Assembly (NCBI GenBank): GCA_963580455.1
Contig: OY756966.1
Coordinates: forward strand, 25,113,001-25,177,000
Length of the DNA: 64,000 nt
Origin: Euonymus europaeus
Taxonomy: Eukaryota; Streptophyta; Magnoliopsida; Celastrales; Celastraceae
Direction: 5' to 3'
Notes under the pieces: model-generated
What the model was told of the DNA's origin: nothing
The model's input: the letters and a program-made list of their open reading frames with translations, nothing else
Database searches by the model: none
Translations under genes and position numbers: made by a program
Part shown: positions 53,034 through 64,000 of the stretch, piece by piece
Layout of the letters: each line of letters opens with the position of its first letter
Position numbering within the stretch: position 1 is the stretch's first letter

Positions 53034-55322
53034 GAACTGGGAGTCAACCGATATTCATAAAACCGTTTACGTAAAGAAATCACATTTCGCGGCTAAATAG
53101 GTGAAACGAGACATACTAGCCACGAGTTCTGAAATCAAAATCCGAAATGCCAGGATTGTAGAGCTCGAAAAGTAGTGTGAAATCAAGCTAAAAATCACCG
53201 AATTCAGAACTCGAAGTCAACGGATATTCATAAAACCGTTTACGTAAAGAAACCACATTTCGCGGCTAAAAAGGTGAAACAAGACCTACTAGCCACAAGT
53301 TCTGAAATCAAAATCCGAAATACCAGGATTGTAGAGCTCGAAAAGTAGTGTGAAATCAAGCTAAAAATCATCGATTTGAGAACTCTGAGTCAACGAATAT
53401 TCATAAAACCGTTTACGTAAAGAAACCACATTTCGCGGCTAACTAAGTGAAAAGAGACATACTAGCCACGAGTTCTGAAATCAAAATCCGAAACTCCAGG
53501 ATTGTAGAGCTCGAAAAGTAGTCTGAAATCAACCTAAAAATCACCGAATTCAGAAGCCGGAGTCAACGGATATTCATAAAACCGTTTACGTAAAGAAACC
53601 ACATTTCGCGGCTAACTAGGTGAAACGAGACCTACTAGCCACGAGTTCTGAAATAAAAATCCGAAACGCCAGGATTGTAGAGCTCGAAAAGTAGTGTGAA
53701 ATCAAGCTAAAAATCACCGAATTCAGAACTCGGAGTCAACGGATATTCATAAAACCGTTTACGTAAAGAAACCACATTTCGCGGCTAACTTGGTGAAACG
53801 AGACCTACTGGCCACGAGTTCTGAAATCAAAATCCGAAATGCCAGGAATGTAGAGCTCGAAAATTAGTCTGAAATCAAGCTAAAAATCACCGAATTCAGA
53901 ACTCGGAGTCAACGGATATTCATAAAACCGTTTACGTAAAGAAACCACATTTCGTGACTAACTCGGTGAAACGAGACCTACTATCCACGAGTTCGGAAAT
54001 CAAAATCCAAAACACTAGGATTGTAGAGCTCGAAAAGTAGTGTGAAATCAAGCTAAAAATCACCGAATTCAGAACTCGGAGTCAACGGATATTCATAAAA
54101 CCGTTTACGTAAAGAAATCACATTTCGCGGCTAAATAGGTGAAATGAGACCTACTAGCCACGAGTTCTGATATAAAAATCCTAAACTCCAGGATTGTAGA
54201 ACTAGAAACGTAGTGTAAAATCAAGCTAAAAATCACCGAATTCAGAACTCGGAGTCAACGGATATTCATAAAACCGTTTACGTAAAGAAACCACATTTCG
54301 CGGCTAACTAGGTGAAACGAGACCTACTAGCCACGAGTTCTGAAATCAAAATCCGAAATGCCAGGATTGTAGAGCTCGAAAATTAGTCTGAAATCAAGCA
54401 AAAAATCACCGAATTCAGAACTCGGAGTCAACGGATATTCATAAAACCGTTTACGTAAAGAAACCACATTTCGCGACTAACTAGGTGAAACGAGACCTAC
54501 TAGCCACGATTTCTGAAATCAAAATCCGAAACGCAAGGATTGTAGAGCTCGAAAAGTAGTGTGAAATCAAGCTAAAAATCACCGAATTCAGAACTCGGAG
54601 TCAACGGATATTCATAAAACAGTTTACGTAAAGAAATCACATTTCGCGGCTAACTAGGTGAAACGAGACCTACTAGCCACGAGTTTTGAAATAAAAATCC
54701 GAAACTCCAGGATTGTAGAACTCGAAAAGTAGTGTGAAATCAAGCTAAAAATCACCGAATTCAGAACTCGGAGTCAACGGATATTCATAAAACCGTTTAC
54801 GTAAAGAAATCACATTTCGCGGCTAAATAGGTGAAACGATACCTACTAGCCACGAGTTCTGAAATCAAAATCCGAAACGCTAGGATTGTAGAGCTCGAAA
54901 AGTAGTGTGAAATCAAGCTAAAAATCACCGAATTCAGAACTCTGAGTCAACGAATATTCATAAAACCGTTTACGTAAAGAAACTACATTTCGCGGCTAAC
55001 TAGGTGAAATGAGACATACTAGCCACGAGTTCTGAAATCAAAATCCGAAACGCTAGGATTGTAGAGCTCGAAAAGTAGTGTGAAATCAAGCTAAAAATCA
55101 CCGAATTCAGAACTCGGAGTCAACGGATATTCATAAAACCGTTTACGTAAAGAAATCACATTTCACGGCTAAGTAGGTGAAACGAGACCTACTAGCCACG
55201 AGTTTTGAAATCAAAATCCGAAACTCCAGGATTGTAGAACTCGAAAAGTAGTGTGAAATCAAGCTAAAAATCACCGAATTCAGAACTCGGAGTCAACGGA
55301 TATTCATAAAACCGTTTACGTA
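53034..55322. repeat. Second copy of the 23-monomer-offset duplication
   Basis: This mirrors 49055-51340 in monomer order and rare variants. Visible differences include gttcggaaatc for gttcagaaatc near 53993, gatataaaaatcctaaac near 54169 and catttcacggctaagtagg for catttcgcggctaagtagg near 55160. The match stops near 55322, where acttttgcggc-type sequence gives way to a copy of the 42.5 kb type. Confidence 0.88.
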
Positions 55323-58300
55323 AAGAAATCACTTTTTGCGGCTAACTAGGTGAAACGAGAACTGCTAGCCACGAGTTCTGAAATCAAAATTCGAAACGCC
55401 AGGATTATAGAGCTCGAAAAGTAGTGTGAAATCAACCTAAAAATCAACGAATTCAGAACTCTGAGTCAACGGATATTCATAAAACCGTTTACGTAAAGAA
55501 ACCACATTTCGCGGCTAACTAGGTGAAACGAGACCTACTGTCCACGAGTTCTGAAATCGAAATCCGAAACGGCAGGATTGTGGAGCTCGAAAAGTAGTGT
55601 GAAATTAAGCTAAAAATCACCGAATTCAGAACTCGGAGTCAACGAATATTCATAAAACCGTTTACGAAAAGAAATCACATTTCGCGGCTAACTTGGTGAA
55701 ACAAGACCTACTAGCCACGAGTTTTGAAATCAAAATCCGAAACTCCAGGATTGTAGAACTCGAAAAGTAGTGTGAAATCAAGCTAAAAATCACCGAATTC
55801 AGAACTCGGAGTCAACGGATATTCATTAAACCGTTTACGTAAAGAAATAACATTTCGCGGCTAACTAGGTGAAACGAGACCTTCTATCCACGAGTTCTGA
55901 AATCAAAATCCGAATTACCAGGATTGTAGAGCTCGAAAAGTAGTTTGAAATCAAGCTAAAAATCACCGAATTCAGAACTCGGAGTCAACCGATATTCATA
56001 AAACCGTTTACGTAAAGAAATCACATTTCGCGGCTAAATAGGTGAAACGAGACCTACTAGACACGAGTTCTGAAATCAAAATCCGAAATGCTAGGATTGT
56101 AAAGCTCGAAAGTAGTGTGAAATCAAGCTAAAAATCACCGAATTCAGAACTCTGAGTCAACGAATATTCATAAAACCGTTTACGTAAAAAAACTACATTT
56201 CGCGGCTAACTAGGTGAAACGAGACATACTAGCCACGAGTTCTGAAATCAAAATCCGAAATGCTAGGATTGTAGAGCTCGAAAAGTAGTGTGAAATCAAG
56301 CTAAAAATCACCGAATTCAGAACTCTGAGTCAACGAATATTCATAAAACCGTTTACGTAAAGAAACCACATTTCGCGGCTAACTAGGTGAAACGAGTCCT
56401 TCTATCCACGAGTTCTGAAATCAAAATCCAAAATGCCAGGATTGTAGAGCTCGAAAAGTAGTTTGAAATCAAGCTAAAAATCACCGAATTCAGAACTGGG
56501 AGTCAACCGATATTCATAAAACCGTTTACGTAAAGAAATCACATTTCGCGGCTAAATAGGTGAAACGAGACATACTAGCCACGAGTTCTGAAATCAAAAT
56601 CCGAAATGCCAGGATTGTAGAGCTCGAAAAGTAGTTTGAAATCAAGCTAAAAATCACCGAATTCAGAACTTGGAGTCAACCGATATTCATAAAACCGTTT
56701 ACGTAAAGAAATCACATTTCGCGGCTAAATAGGTGAAACGAGACCTACAAGACACGAGTTCTGAAATCAAAATCCGAAACGCCAGGATTGTAGAGCTCGA
56801 AAAGTAGTGTGAAATCAAGCTAAAAATCACCGAATTAAGAACTCGGAGTCAACGGATATTCATAAAACCGTTTACGTAAAGAAACCACATTTCGCGGCTA
56901 ACTAGGTGAAACGAGACCTACTATCCACGAGTTCTGAAATAAAAATACGAAATGCCAGGATTGTAGAGCTCGAAAAGTAGTCTGAAATCAACCTAAAAAT
57001 CACCGAATTCAGAACCCGGAGTCAACGGATATTCATAAAACCGTTTACGTAAAGAAACCACATTTCACGGCTAACTAGGTGAAACGAGACCTACTACCCA
57101 CGAGTTCTGAAATAAAAATCCGAAATTCCAGGATTGTAGAGCTCGAAAAGTAGTGTGAAATCAAGCTAAAAATCATCGAATTCAGAACTCTGAGTCAACA
57201 GAAATTCATAAAACCGTTTACGTAAAGAAACCACATTTCGCGGCTAACTAGGTGAAATTAGACCTACTATCCACGAGTTCTGAAATCAAAATCCGAAATG
57301 GCAGGATTGTAGAGCTCGAAAAGTAGTGTGAAATCAAGCTAAAAATCACCGAATTCAGAACTCGGAGTCAACGGATATTCGTAAAACCGTTTACGTAAAG
57401 AAATCACATTTCGCGGCTAACTAGGTGAAACGAGACCTACTAGCCACGAGTTCTGAAATCAAAATCCGAAACTCCAGGATTGTAGAACTCGAAAAGTAGT
57501 GTGAAATCAAGCTAAAAATCATTGAATTCAGAACTCGGAATCAACGGATATTCATAAAACCGTTTACGTAAAGAAACCACATTTCGCGGCTAACTAGGTG
57601 AAACGAGACCTACTAGCCATGAGTTCTGAAATCAAAATACGAAACGCCAGGATTGTAGAGCTCGAAAAGTAGTGTGAAATCAAGCTAAAAATCACCGAAT
57701 TCAGAACTCTGAGTCAACGAATATTCATAAAACCGTTTACGTAAAGAAACTTCATTTCGCGGCTAACTAGGTGAAACGAGATATACTAGCCACGAGTTCT
57801 GAAATCAAAATCCGAAACGCCAGGATTGTAGAGCTCGAAAAGTAGTGTGAAATCAAGCTAAAAATCACCGAATTCAGAACTCGGAGTCAACGAATATTCA
57901 TAAAACCGTTTACGTAAAGAAACCACATTTCGCGGCTAACTAGGTGAAACGAGACCTACTGGCCACGAATTCTGAAATCAAAATCCAAAATGCCAGGATT
58001 GTAGAGCTCGAAAATTAGTCTGAAATCAACCTAAAAATCACCGAATTCAGAACTCGGAGTCAACGGATATTCATAAAACCGTTTACGTAAAGAAACCACA
58101 TTTCGTGACTAACTAGGTGAAACGAGACCTACTAGCCACGAGTTCTGAAATCAAAATCCAAAACACTAGGATTGTAGAGCTCGAAAAGTAGTGTGAAATC
58201 AAGCTAAAAATCACCGAATTCAGAACTCGGAGTCAACGGATATTCATAAAACCGTTTACGTAAAGAAATCACATTTCGCGGCTAACTGGGTGAAACGAGA

Positions 58301-58560
58301 CCTACTAGCCACGAGTTTTGAAATCAAAATCCGAAACTCCAGGATTGTAGAACTCGAAAAGTAGTGTGAAATCAAGCTAAAAATCACCGAATTCAGAACT
58401 CGGAGTCAACGGATATTCATAAAACCGTTTACGTAAAGAAATCACATTTCGCGGCAAAATAGGTGAAATGAGACCTACTAGCCACGAGTTCTAAAATAAA
58501 AATCCGAAACTCCAGGATTGTAGAACTCGAAAAGTAGTGTGAAATCAAGCTAAAAATCAC
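55323..58560. repeat. Mosaic of copies of the 42-44 and 48-52 kb types
   Basis: About 55.33-56.05 kb follows 42.53-43.25 kb at 74 monomers; tcattaaacc lies at 55823, which is 49 monomers after 47346. A one-base deletion (ctcgaaagtag) is near 56108. From about 56.18 kb the order follows the 48.7-49.1 kb type, then the gacctacaagac and catttcacggc monomers of the 43-44 kb unit. From 57.4 to 58.5 kb several monomers carry the gtagaactc haplotype. Confidence 0.8.
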
Positions 58561-61500
58561 CGAATTCAGAACTCGGAGTCAACGGATATGCATAAAACCG
58601 TTTACGTAAAGAAACCACATTTCGCGGCTAACTAGGTGAAACGAGACCTACTAGCCACGAGTTCTGAAATCAAAATCCGAAATGCCAGGATTGTAGAGCT
58701 CGAAAATTAGTCTGAAATCAAGCTAAAAATCACCGAAATCAGAACTCGGAGTCAACGGATATTCTTAAAACCGTTTACGTAAAGAAACCACATTTCGCGA
58801 CTAACTAGGTGAAACGAGACCTACTAGCCACGAGTTCTGAAATCAAAATACGAAACGCTAGGATTGTAGAGCTCGAAAAGTAGTGTGAAATAAAGCTAAA
58901 AATCACCGAATTCAGAACTCGGAGTCAACGGATATTCATAAAACCGTTTACGTAAAGAAATCACATTTCGCGGCTAACTAGGTGAAACGAGACCTACTAG
59001 CCACGAGTTTTGAAATCAAAATCCGAAACTCCAGGATTGTAGAACTCGAAAAGTAGTGTGAAATCAAGCTAAAAATCACCGAATTCAGAACTCGGAGTCA
59101 ACGGATATTCATAAAACCGTTTACGTAAAGAAATCACATTTCGCGGCTAAATAGGTGAAACGATACCTACTAGCCACGAGTTCTGAAATCAAAATCCGAA
59201 ACACTAGGATTGTAGAGCTCGAAAAGTAGTGTGAAATCAAGCTAAAAATCACCGAATTTAGAACTCTGAGTCAACGAATATTCATAAAACCGTTTACGTA
59301 AAGAAACTACATTTCGCGGCTAACCAGGTGAAACGAGTCATACTAGCCACGAGTTCTGAAATCAAAATCCGAAACGCTAGGATTGTAGAGCTCGAAAAGT
59401 AGTGTGAAATCAAGCTAAAAATCACCGAATTCAGAACTCGGAGTCAACGGATATGCATAAAACCGTTTACGTAAAGAAACCACATTTCGCGGCTAACTAG
59501 GTGAAACGAGACCTACTAGCCACGAGTTCTGAAATCAAAATCCGAAATGCCAGGATTGTAGAGCTCGAAAATTAGTCTGAAATCAAGCTAAAAATCACCG
59601 AAATCAGAACTCGGAGTCAACGGATATTCTTAAAACCGTTTACGTAAAGAAACCACATTTCGTGACTAACTAGGTGAAACGGGACCTACTAGCCACGAGT
59701 TCTGAAATCAAAATACGAAACGCTAGGATTGTAGAGCTCGAAAAGTAGTGTGAAATAAAGCTAAAAATCACCGAATTCAGAACTCGGAGTCAACGGATAT
59801 TCATAAAACCGTTTACGTAAAGAAACCAAATTTCGCGGCTAACTAGGTGAAATGAGACCTACTATCCACGAGTTCTGAAATCAAAATCCGAAATGGCAGG
59901 ATTGTAGAGCTCGAAAAGTAGTGTGAAATCAAGCTAAAAATCACCGAATTCAGAACTCGGAGTCAACGGATATTCATAAAACCGTTTACGTAAAGAAATC
60001 AAATTTCGCGGCTAACTAGGTGAAACGAGACCTACTAGCCACGAGTTCTGAAATCAAAATCCGAAACTCCAGGATTGTAGAACTCGAAAAGTAGTGTGAA
60101 ATCAAGCTAAAAATCACCGAATTCAGAACTCGGAGTCAACGGATATTCATAAAACCGTTTACGTAAAGAAACCACATTTCGCGGCTAACTAGGTGAAATG
60201 AGACCTACTAGCCACGAGTTCTGAAATCAAAATACAAAATGCCAGGATTGTAGAGCTCGAAAAGTAGTGTGAAATCAAGCTAAAAATCACCGAATTCAGA
60301 ACTCTGAGTCAACGAATATTCATAAAACCGTTTACGTAAAGAAACTTCATTTCGCGGCTAACTAGGTGAAACGAGATATACTAGCCACGAGTTCTGAAAT
60401 CAAAATCCGAAATGCCAGGATTGTAGAGCTCGAAAAGTAGTGTGAAATCAAGCTAAAAATCACCGAATTCAGAACTCGGAGTCAACGGATATTCATAAAA
60501 CCGTTTACGTAAAGAAACCACATTTCGCGGCTAACTAGGTGAAACGAGACCTACTGGCCACGAGTTCTGAAATCAAAATCCGAAATGCCAGGATTGTAGA
60601 GCTCGAAAATTAGTCTGAAATCAAGCTAAAAATCACCGAATTCAGAACTCGGAGTCAACGGATATTCATAAAACCGTTTACTTAAAGAAACCACATTTCG
60701 TGACTAAATAGGTGAAACGAGACCTACTAGCCACGAGTTCTGAAATCAAAATCCAAAACACTAGGATTGTAGAGCTCGAAAAGTAGTGTGAAATCAAGCT
60801 AAAAATCACCGAATTCAGAACTCGGAGTCAACGGATATTCATAAAACCGTTTACGTAAAGAAATCACATTTTGCGGCTAACTAGCTGAAACGAGACCTAC
60901 TAGCCATGAGTTTTGAAATCAAAATCCGAAACTCCAGGATTGTAGAACTCGAAAAGTAGTGTGAAATCAAGCTAAAAATCACCGAATTCAGAACTCGGAG
61001 TCAACGGATATTCATAAAACCGTTTACGTAAAGAAATCACATTTCGCGGCTAAATAGGTGAAACGAGACCTACTAGCCACGAGTTCTGAAATAAAAATCC
61101 GAAACTCCAGGATTGTAGAACTCGAAAATTGTCTGAAATCAAGCTAAAAATCACCGAATTCAGAACTCGGAGTCAACGGATATTCATAAAACCGTTTACG
61201 TAAAGAAACCACATTTCGCGACTAACTAGGTGAAACGAGACCTACTAGCCACGAGTTCTGAAATCAAAATCCGAAATGCTAGGATTGTAGAGCTCGAAAA
61301 GTAGTGTGAAATCAAGCTAAAAATCACCGAATTCAGAACTCGGAGTCAACGGATATTCTTAAAACCGTTTACGTAAAGAAATCACATTTCGCGGCTAACT
61401 AGGTGAAACGAGACCTACTAGCCACGAGTTTTGAAATCAAAATCCGAAACTCCAGGATTGTAGAACTCGAAAGGTAGTGTGAAATCAAGCAAAAAATCAC

Positions 61501-63976
61501 CGAATTCAGAACTCGGAGTCAACGGATATTCATAAAACCGTTTACGTAAAGAAATCACATTTCGCGGCTAAATAGGTGAAACGATACCTACTAGCCACGA
61601 GTTCTGAAATCAAAATCCGAAACGCTAGGATTGTAGAGCTCGAAAAGTAGTGTGAAATCAAGCTAAAAATCACCGAATTCAGAACTCTGAGTCAACGAAT
61701 ATTCATAAAACCGTTTACAAAAAGAAACTACATTTCGCGGCTAAGTAGGTGAAACGAGACATACTAGCCACGAGTTCTGAAATCAAAATCCGAAACGCTA
61801 GGATTGTAGAGCTCGAAAAGTATTGTGAAATCAAGCTAAAAATCACCGAATTCAGAACTCGGAGTCAACGGATATTCATAAAACCGTTTACGTAAAGAAA
61901 TATCATTTCGCGGCTAACTAGGTGAAACGAGACCTACTAGCCACGAGTTTTGAAATCAAAATCCGAAACTCCAGGATTGTAGAACTCGAAAAGTAGTGTG
62001 AAATCAAGCTAAAAATCACCGAATTCAAAACTCGGAGTCAACGGATATTCATAAAACCGTTTACGTAAAGAAATCACATTTCGCGGCTAAATAGGTGAAA
62101 CGAGACCTACTAGCCACGAGTTCTGAAATCAAAATCCGAAACGCTAGGATTGTAGAGCTCGAAAAGTAGTGTGAAATCAAGCTAAAAATCACCGAATTTA
62201 GAAGTCTGAGTCAACGAATATTCATAAAACCGTTTACGTAAAGAAACTACATTTCGCGGCTAACCAGGTGAAACGAGTCATACTAGCCACGAGTTCTGAA
62301 ATCAAAATCCGAAACGCTAGGATTGTAGAGCTCGAAAAGTAGTGTGAAATCAACCTAAAAATCACCGAATTCAGAACCCGGAGTCAACGGATATTCATAA
62401 AACCGTTTACGTAAAGAAACCACATTTCGCGGCTAACTAGGTGAAACGAGACCTACTAGCCACGAGTTCTGAAATAAAAATCCGAAATTCCAGGATTGTA
62501 GAGCTCAAAAAGTAGTGTGAAATCAAGCTAAAAATCATCGAATTCAGAACTCTGAGTCAACAGAAATTCATAAAACCGTTTACGTAAAGAAACCAAATTT
62601 CGCGGCTAACTAGGTGAAATGAGACCTACTATCCACGAGTTCTGAAATCAAAATCCGAAATGGCAGGATTGTAGAGCTCGAAAAGTAGTGTGAAATCAAG
62701 CTAAAAATCACCGAATTCAGAACTCGGAGTCAACGGATATTCATAAAACCGTTTACGTAAAGAAATCAAATTTCGCGGCTAACTAGGTGAAACGAGACCT
62801 ACTAGCCACGAGTTCTGAAATCAAAATCCGAAACTCCAGCATTGTAGAACTCGAAAAGTAGTGTGAAATCAAGCTAAAAATCACCGAATTCAGAACTCGG
62901 AGTCAACGGATATTCATAAAACCGTTTACGTAAAGAAACCACATTTCGCGGCTAACTAGGTGAAATGAGACCTACTAGCCACGAGTTCTGAAATCAAAAT
63001 ACAAAATTCCAGGATTGTAGAGCTCGAAAAGTAGTGTGAAATCAAGCTAAAAATCACCGAATTCAGAACTCGGAGTCAACGGATATTCATAAAACCGTTT
63101 ACGTAAAGAAATCACATTTCGCGGCTAAATAGGTGAAACGAGACCTACTAGCCACGAGTTCTGAAATAAAAATCCGAAACTCCAGGATTGTAGAACTCGA
63201 AAAGTAGTGTGAAATCAAGCTAAAAATCACCGAATTCAGAACTCGGAGTCAACGGATATGCATAAAACCGTTTACGTAAAGAAACCACATTTCGCGGCTA
63301 ATTAAGTGAAACGAGACCTACTAGCCTCGAGTTCTGAAATCAAAATCCGAAATTCCAGGATTGTAGAGCTCGAAAATTAGTCTGAAATCAAGCTAAAAAT
63401 CACCGAATTCAGAACTCGGAGTCAACGGATATTCATAAAACCGTTTACTTAAAGAAACCACATTTCGTGACTAACTAGGTGAAACGAGACGTACTAGCCA
63501 CGAGTTCTGAAATCAAAATCCAAAACACTAGGATTGTAGAGCTCGAAAAGTAGTGTGAAATCAAGCTAAAAATCACCGAATTCAGAACTCGGAGTCAACG
63601 GATATTCATAAAACCGTTTACGTAAAGAAATCACATTTTGCGGCTAACTAGCTGAAACGAGACCTACTAGGCACGAGTTTTGAAATCAAAATCCGAAACT
63701 CCAGGATTGTAGAACTCGAAAAGTAGTGTGAAATCAAGCTAAAAATCACCGAATTCAGAACTCGGAGTCAACGGATATGCATAAAACCGTTTACGTAAAG
63801 AAACCACATTTCGCGGCTAACTAGGTGAAACGAGACCTACTAGCCACGAGTTCTGAAATCAAAATCCGAAATGCCAGGATTGTAGAGCTCGAAAATTAGT
63901 CTGAAATCAAGCTAAAAATCACCGAAATCAGAACTCGGAGTCAACGGATATTCTTAAAACCGTTTACGTAAAGAAA
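58561..63976. repeat. Right domain with 5-, 16- and 17-monomer echoes
   Basis: The variant gatatgcataaaacc, unseen further left, has its gcat at 58590, 59455 (five monomers later), 63260 and 63779. It is followed by a monomer with caccgaaatcag and ttcttaaaacc. Positions 59826-60300 match 62593-63067 at 2767 bases, and ctaaccaggtg with gagtcatac recurs at 2940 bases (59335 and 62275). A one-base loss (ctcgaaaattgtctg) near 61130 explains offsets one short of a multiple. The gtagaactc haplotype is frequent here. Confidence 0.82.
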
Positions 63977-64000
63977 CCACATTTCGCGGCTAACTAGGTG
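63977..64000. repeat. Partial monomer cut by the window edge (24 nt)
   Basis: A new unit starts with ccacattt at 63977, exactly 173 after 63804, and runs to the last base without deviating from the typical monomer. The array therefore continues beyond the window on the right. The left edge also starts inside repeat sequence, so neither array boundary is visible. Confidence 0.95.

Larger units (their letters stand above)
1..64000. repeat. 173-bp satellite DNA array filling the whole window
   Basis: The same 173-bp unit follows itself without a break. Unit starts read directly fall at 1, 174, 347, 520, 693 and 866, and the last at 63804 and 63977. The total falls 34 bases short of 370 x 173, which scattered 1-nt deletions and one 10-nt deletion can explain, so about 370 full copies are present. 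All copies have the same orientation, and I saw no inversion, transposon or unique insert. Neighbouring monomers differ by eye at a few to about a dozen positions. Length, size and higher-order organisation are those of centromeric or heterochromatic satellites such as primate alpha satellite (171 bp) or Arabidopsis cen180 (178 bp), but the sequence is not either of these. The centromeric role is inference; a subtelomeric or interstitial heterochromatin block is the alternative. Repeat identity is certain, family name unknown. Confidence 0.98.

Noticed and set aside
1..64000. CRISPR-like direct repeats
   Set aside because: There is no alternation of short conserved repeats with unrelated spacers. 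The whole 173-bp unit is conserved and contiguous, as in satellite DNA.
1..64000. Telomere-type repeat, rDNA spacer or Pol III gene
   Set aside because: No short G-rich telomeric unit, rRNA segment or convincing A-box/B-box pair was seen. The gttctgaaatc segment resembles a B box only loosely.
1..64000. Known plant satellites (Arabidopsis cen180, rice CentO, maize CentC) or human alpha satellite
   Set aside because: The length is in the same class, but I recognise no matching sequence. Similarity to the 172-bp Tyba repeat of Rhynchospora could not be judged from memory, so no family name is given.
1..64000. Retrotransposon insertion within the array
   Set aside because: I followed the 173-bp phase across the window and found no interruption, long terminal repeat or target-site duplication; the total length is accounted for by monomers.

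Overview
The window is one uninterrupted block of tandemly repeated satellite DNA. A monomer of 173 bp (about 41% G+C in a by-eye consensus) is repeated head to tail, always in the same orientation, from the first base to the last. The first complete monomer starts at base 1. Start positions then advance by 173, except where single-base deletions and one 10-bp deletion occur. This gives about 370 complete monomers plus a 24-nt partial one at the right edge. I see no protein-coding gene, tRNA, rRNA, transposon, CRISPR array or unique sequence. Every frame of the typical monomer, on both strands, is closed by stop codons.

Organism: a nucleosome-sized monomer in an array longer than 64 kb, organised into higher-order repeats, is typical of centromeric or pericentromeric heterochromatin in a complex eukaryote. 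Plant-type centromere satellites are the closest analogy in length and style. I do not recognise the family, so neither the species nor a centromeric function is established.

Layout: from 1 to about 6.76 kb the monomers are mixed, with short-range copies (offsets of 2, 6 and 11 monomers). From 6.76 to 9.18 kb there is a clean two-copy tandem of a 7-monomer unit. From 8.78 to 14.35 kb a block of 10-12 monomers occurs three times. A 163-bp truncated monomer at 14354-14516 marks a change of variant types. From 14.35 to 28.5 kb there is a mixture of 2-, 5- and 6-monomer patterns, interrupted at 18.08-20.01 kb by a block copied from the 8.24-10.16 kb type. Later come a 6-monomer tandem (28.52-30.59 kb), an 8-monomer unit (32.64-36.3 kb), a 13-monomer tandem (36.63-41.13 kb), another 8-monomer tandem (43.02-45.79 kb, with partial copies to 48.6 kb), a 23-monomer duplication (49.06-51.34 and 53.03-55.32 kb), and mixed 5-, 16- and 17-monomer echoes to the right end.

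How it fits together: all the repeat offsets I measured are whole multiples of 173 bp, less small known deletions, and the blocks overlap and interrupt one another. This is what repeated unequal exchange and gene conversion in different registers would produce. Inside the monomer the notable elements are an imperfect hairpin-forming dyad, a 10-bp palindrome, SacI, EcoRI and SnaBI sites, a hypervariable four-base tag, an excess of A over T on the + strand, and more CpG than expected. Block boundaries are read by eye and are good to a few tens of bases unless stated otherwise.
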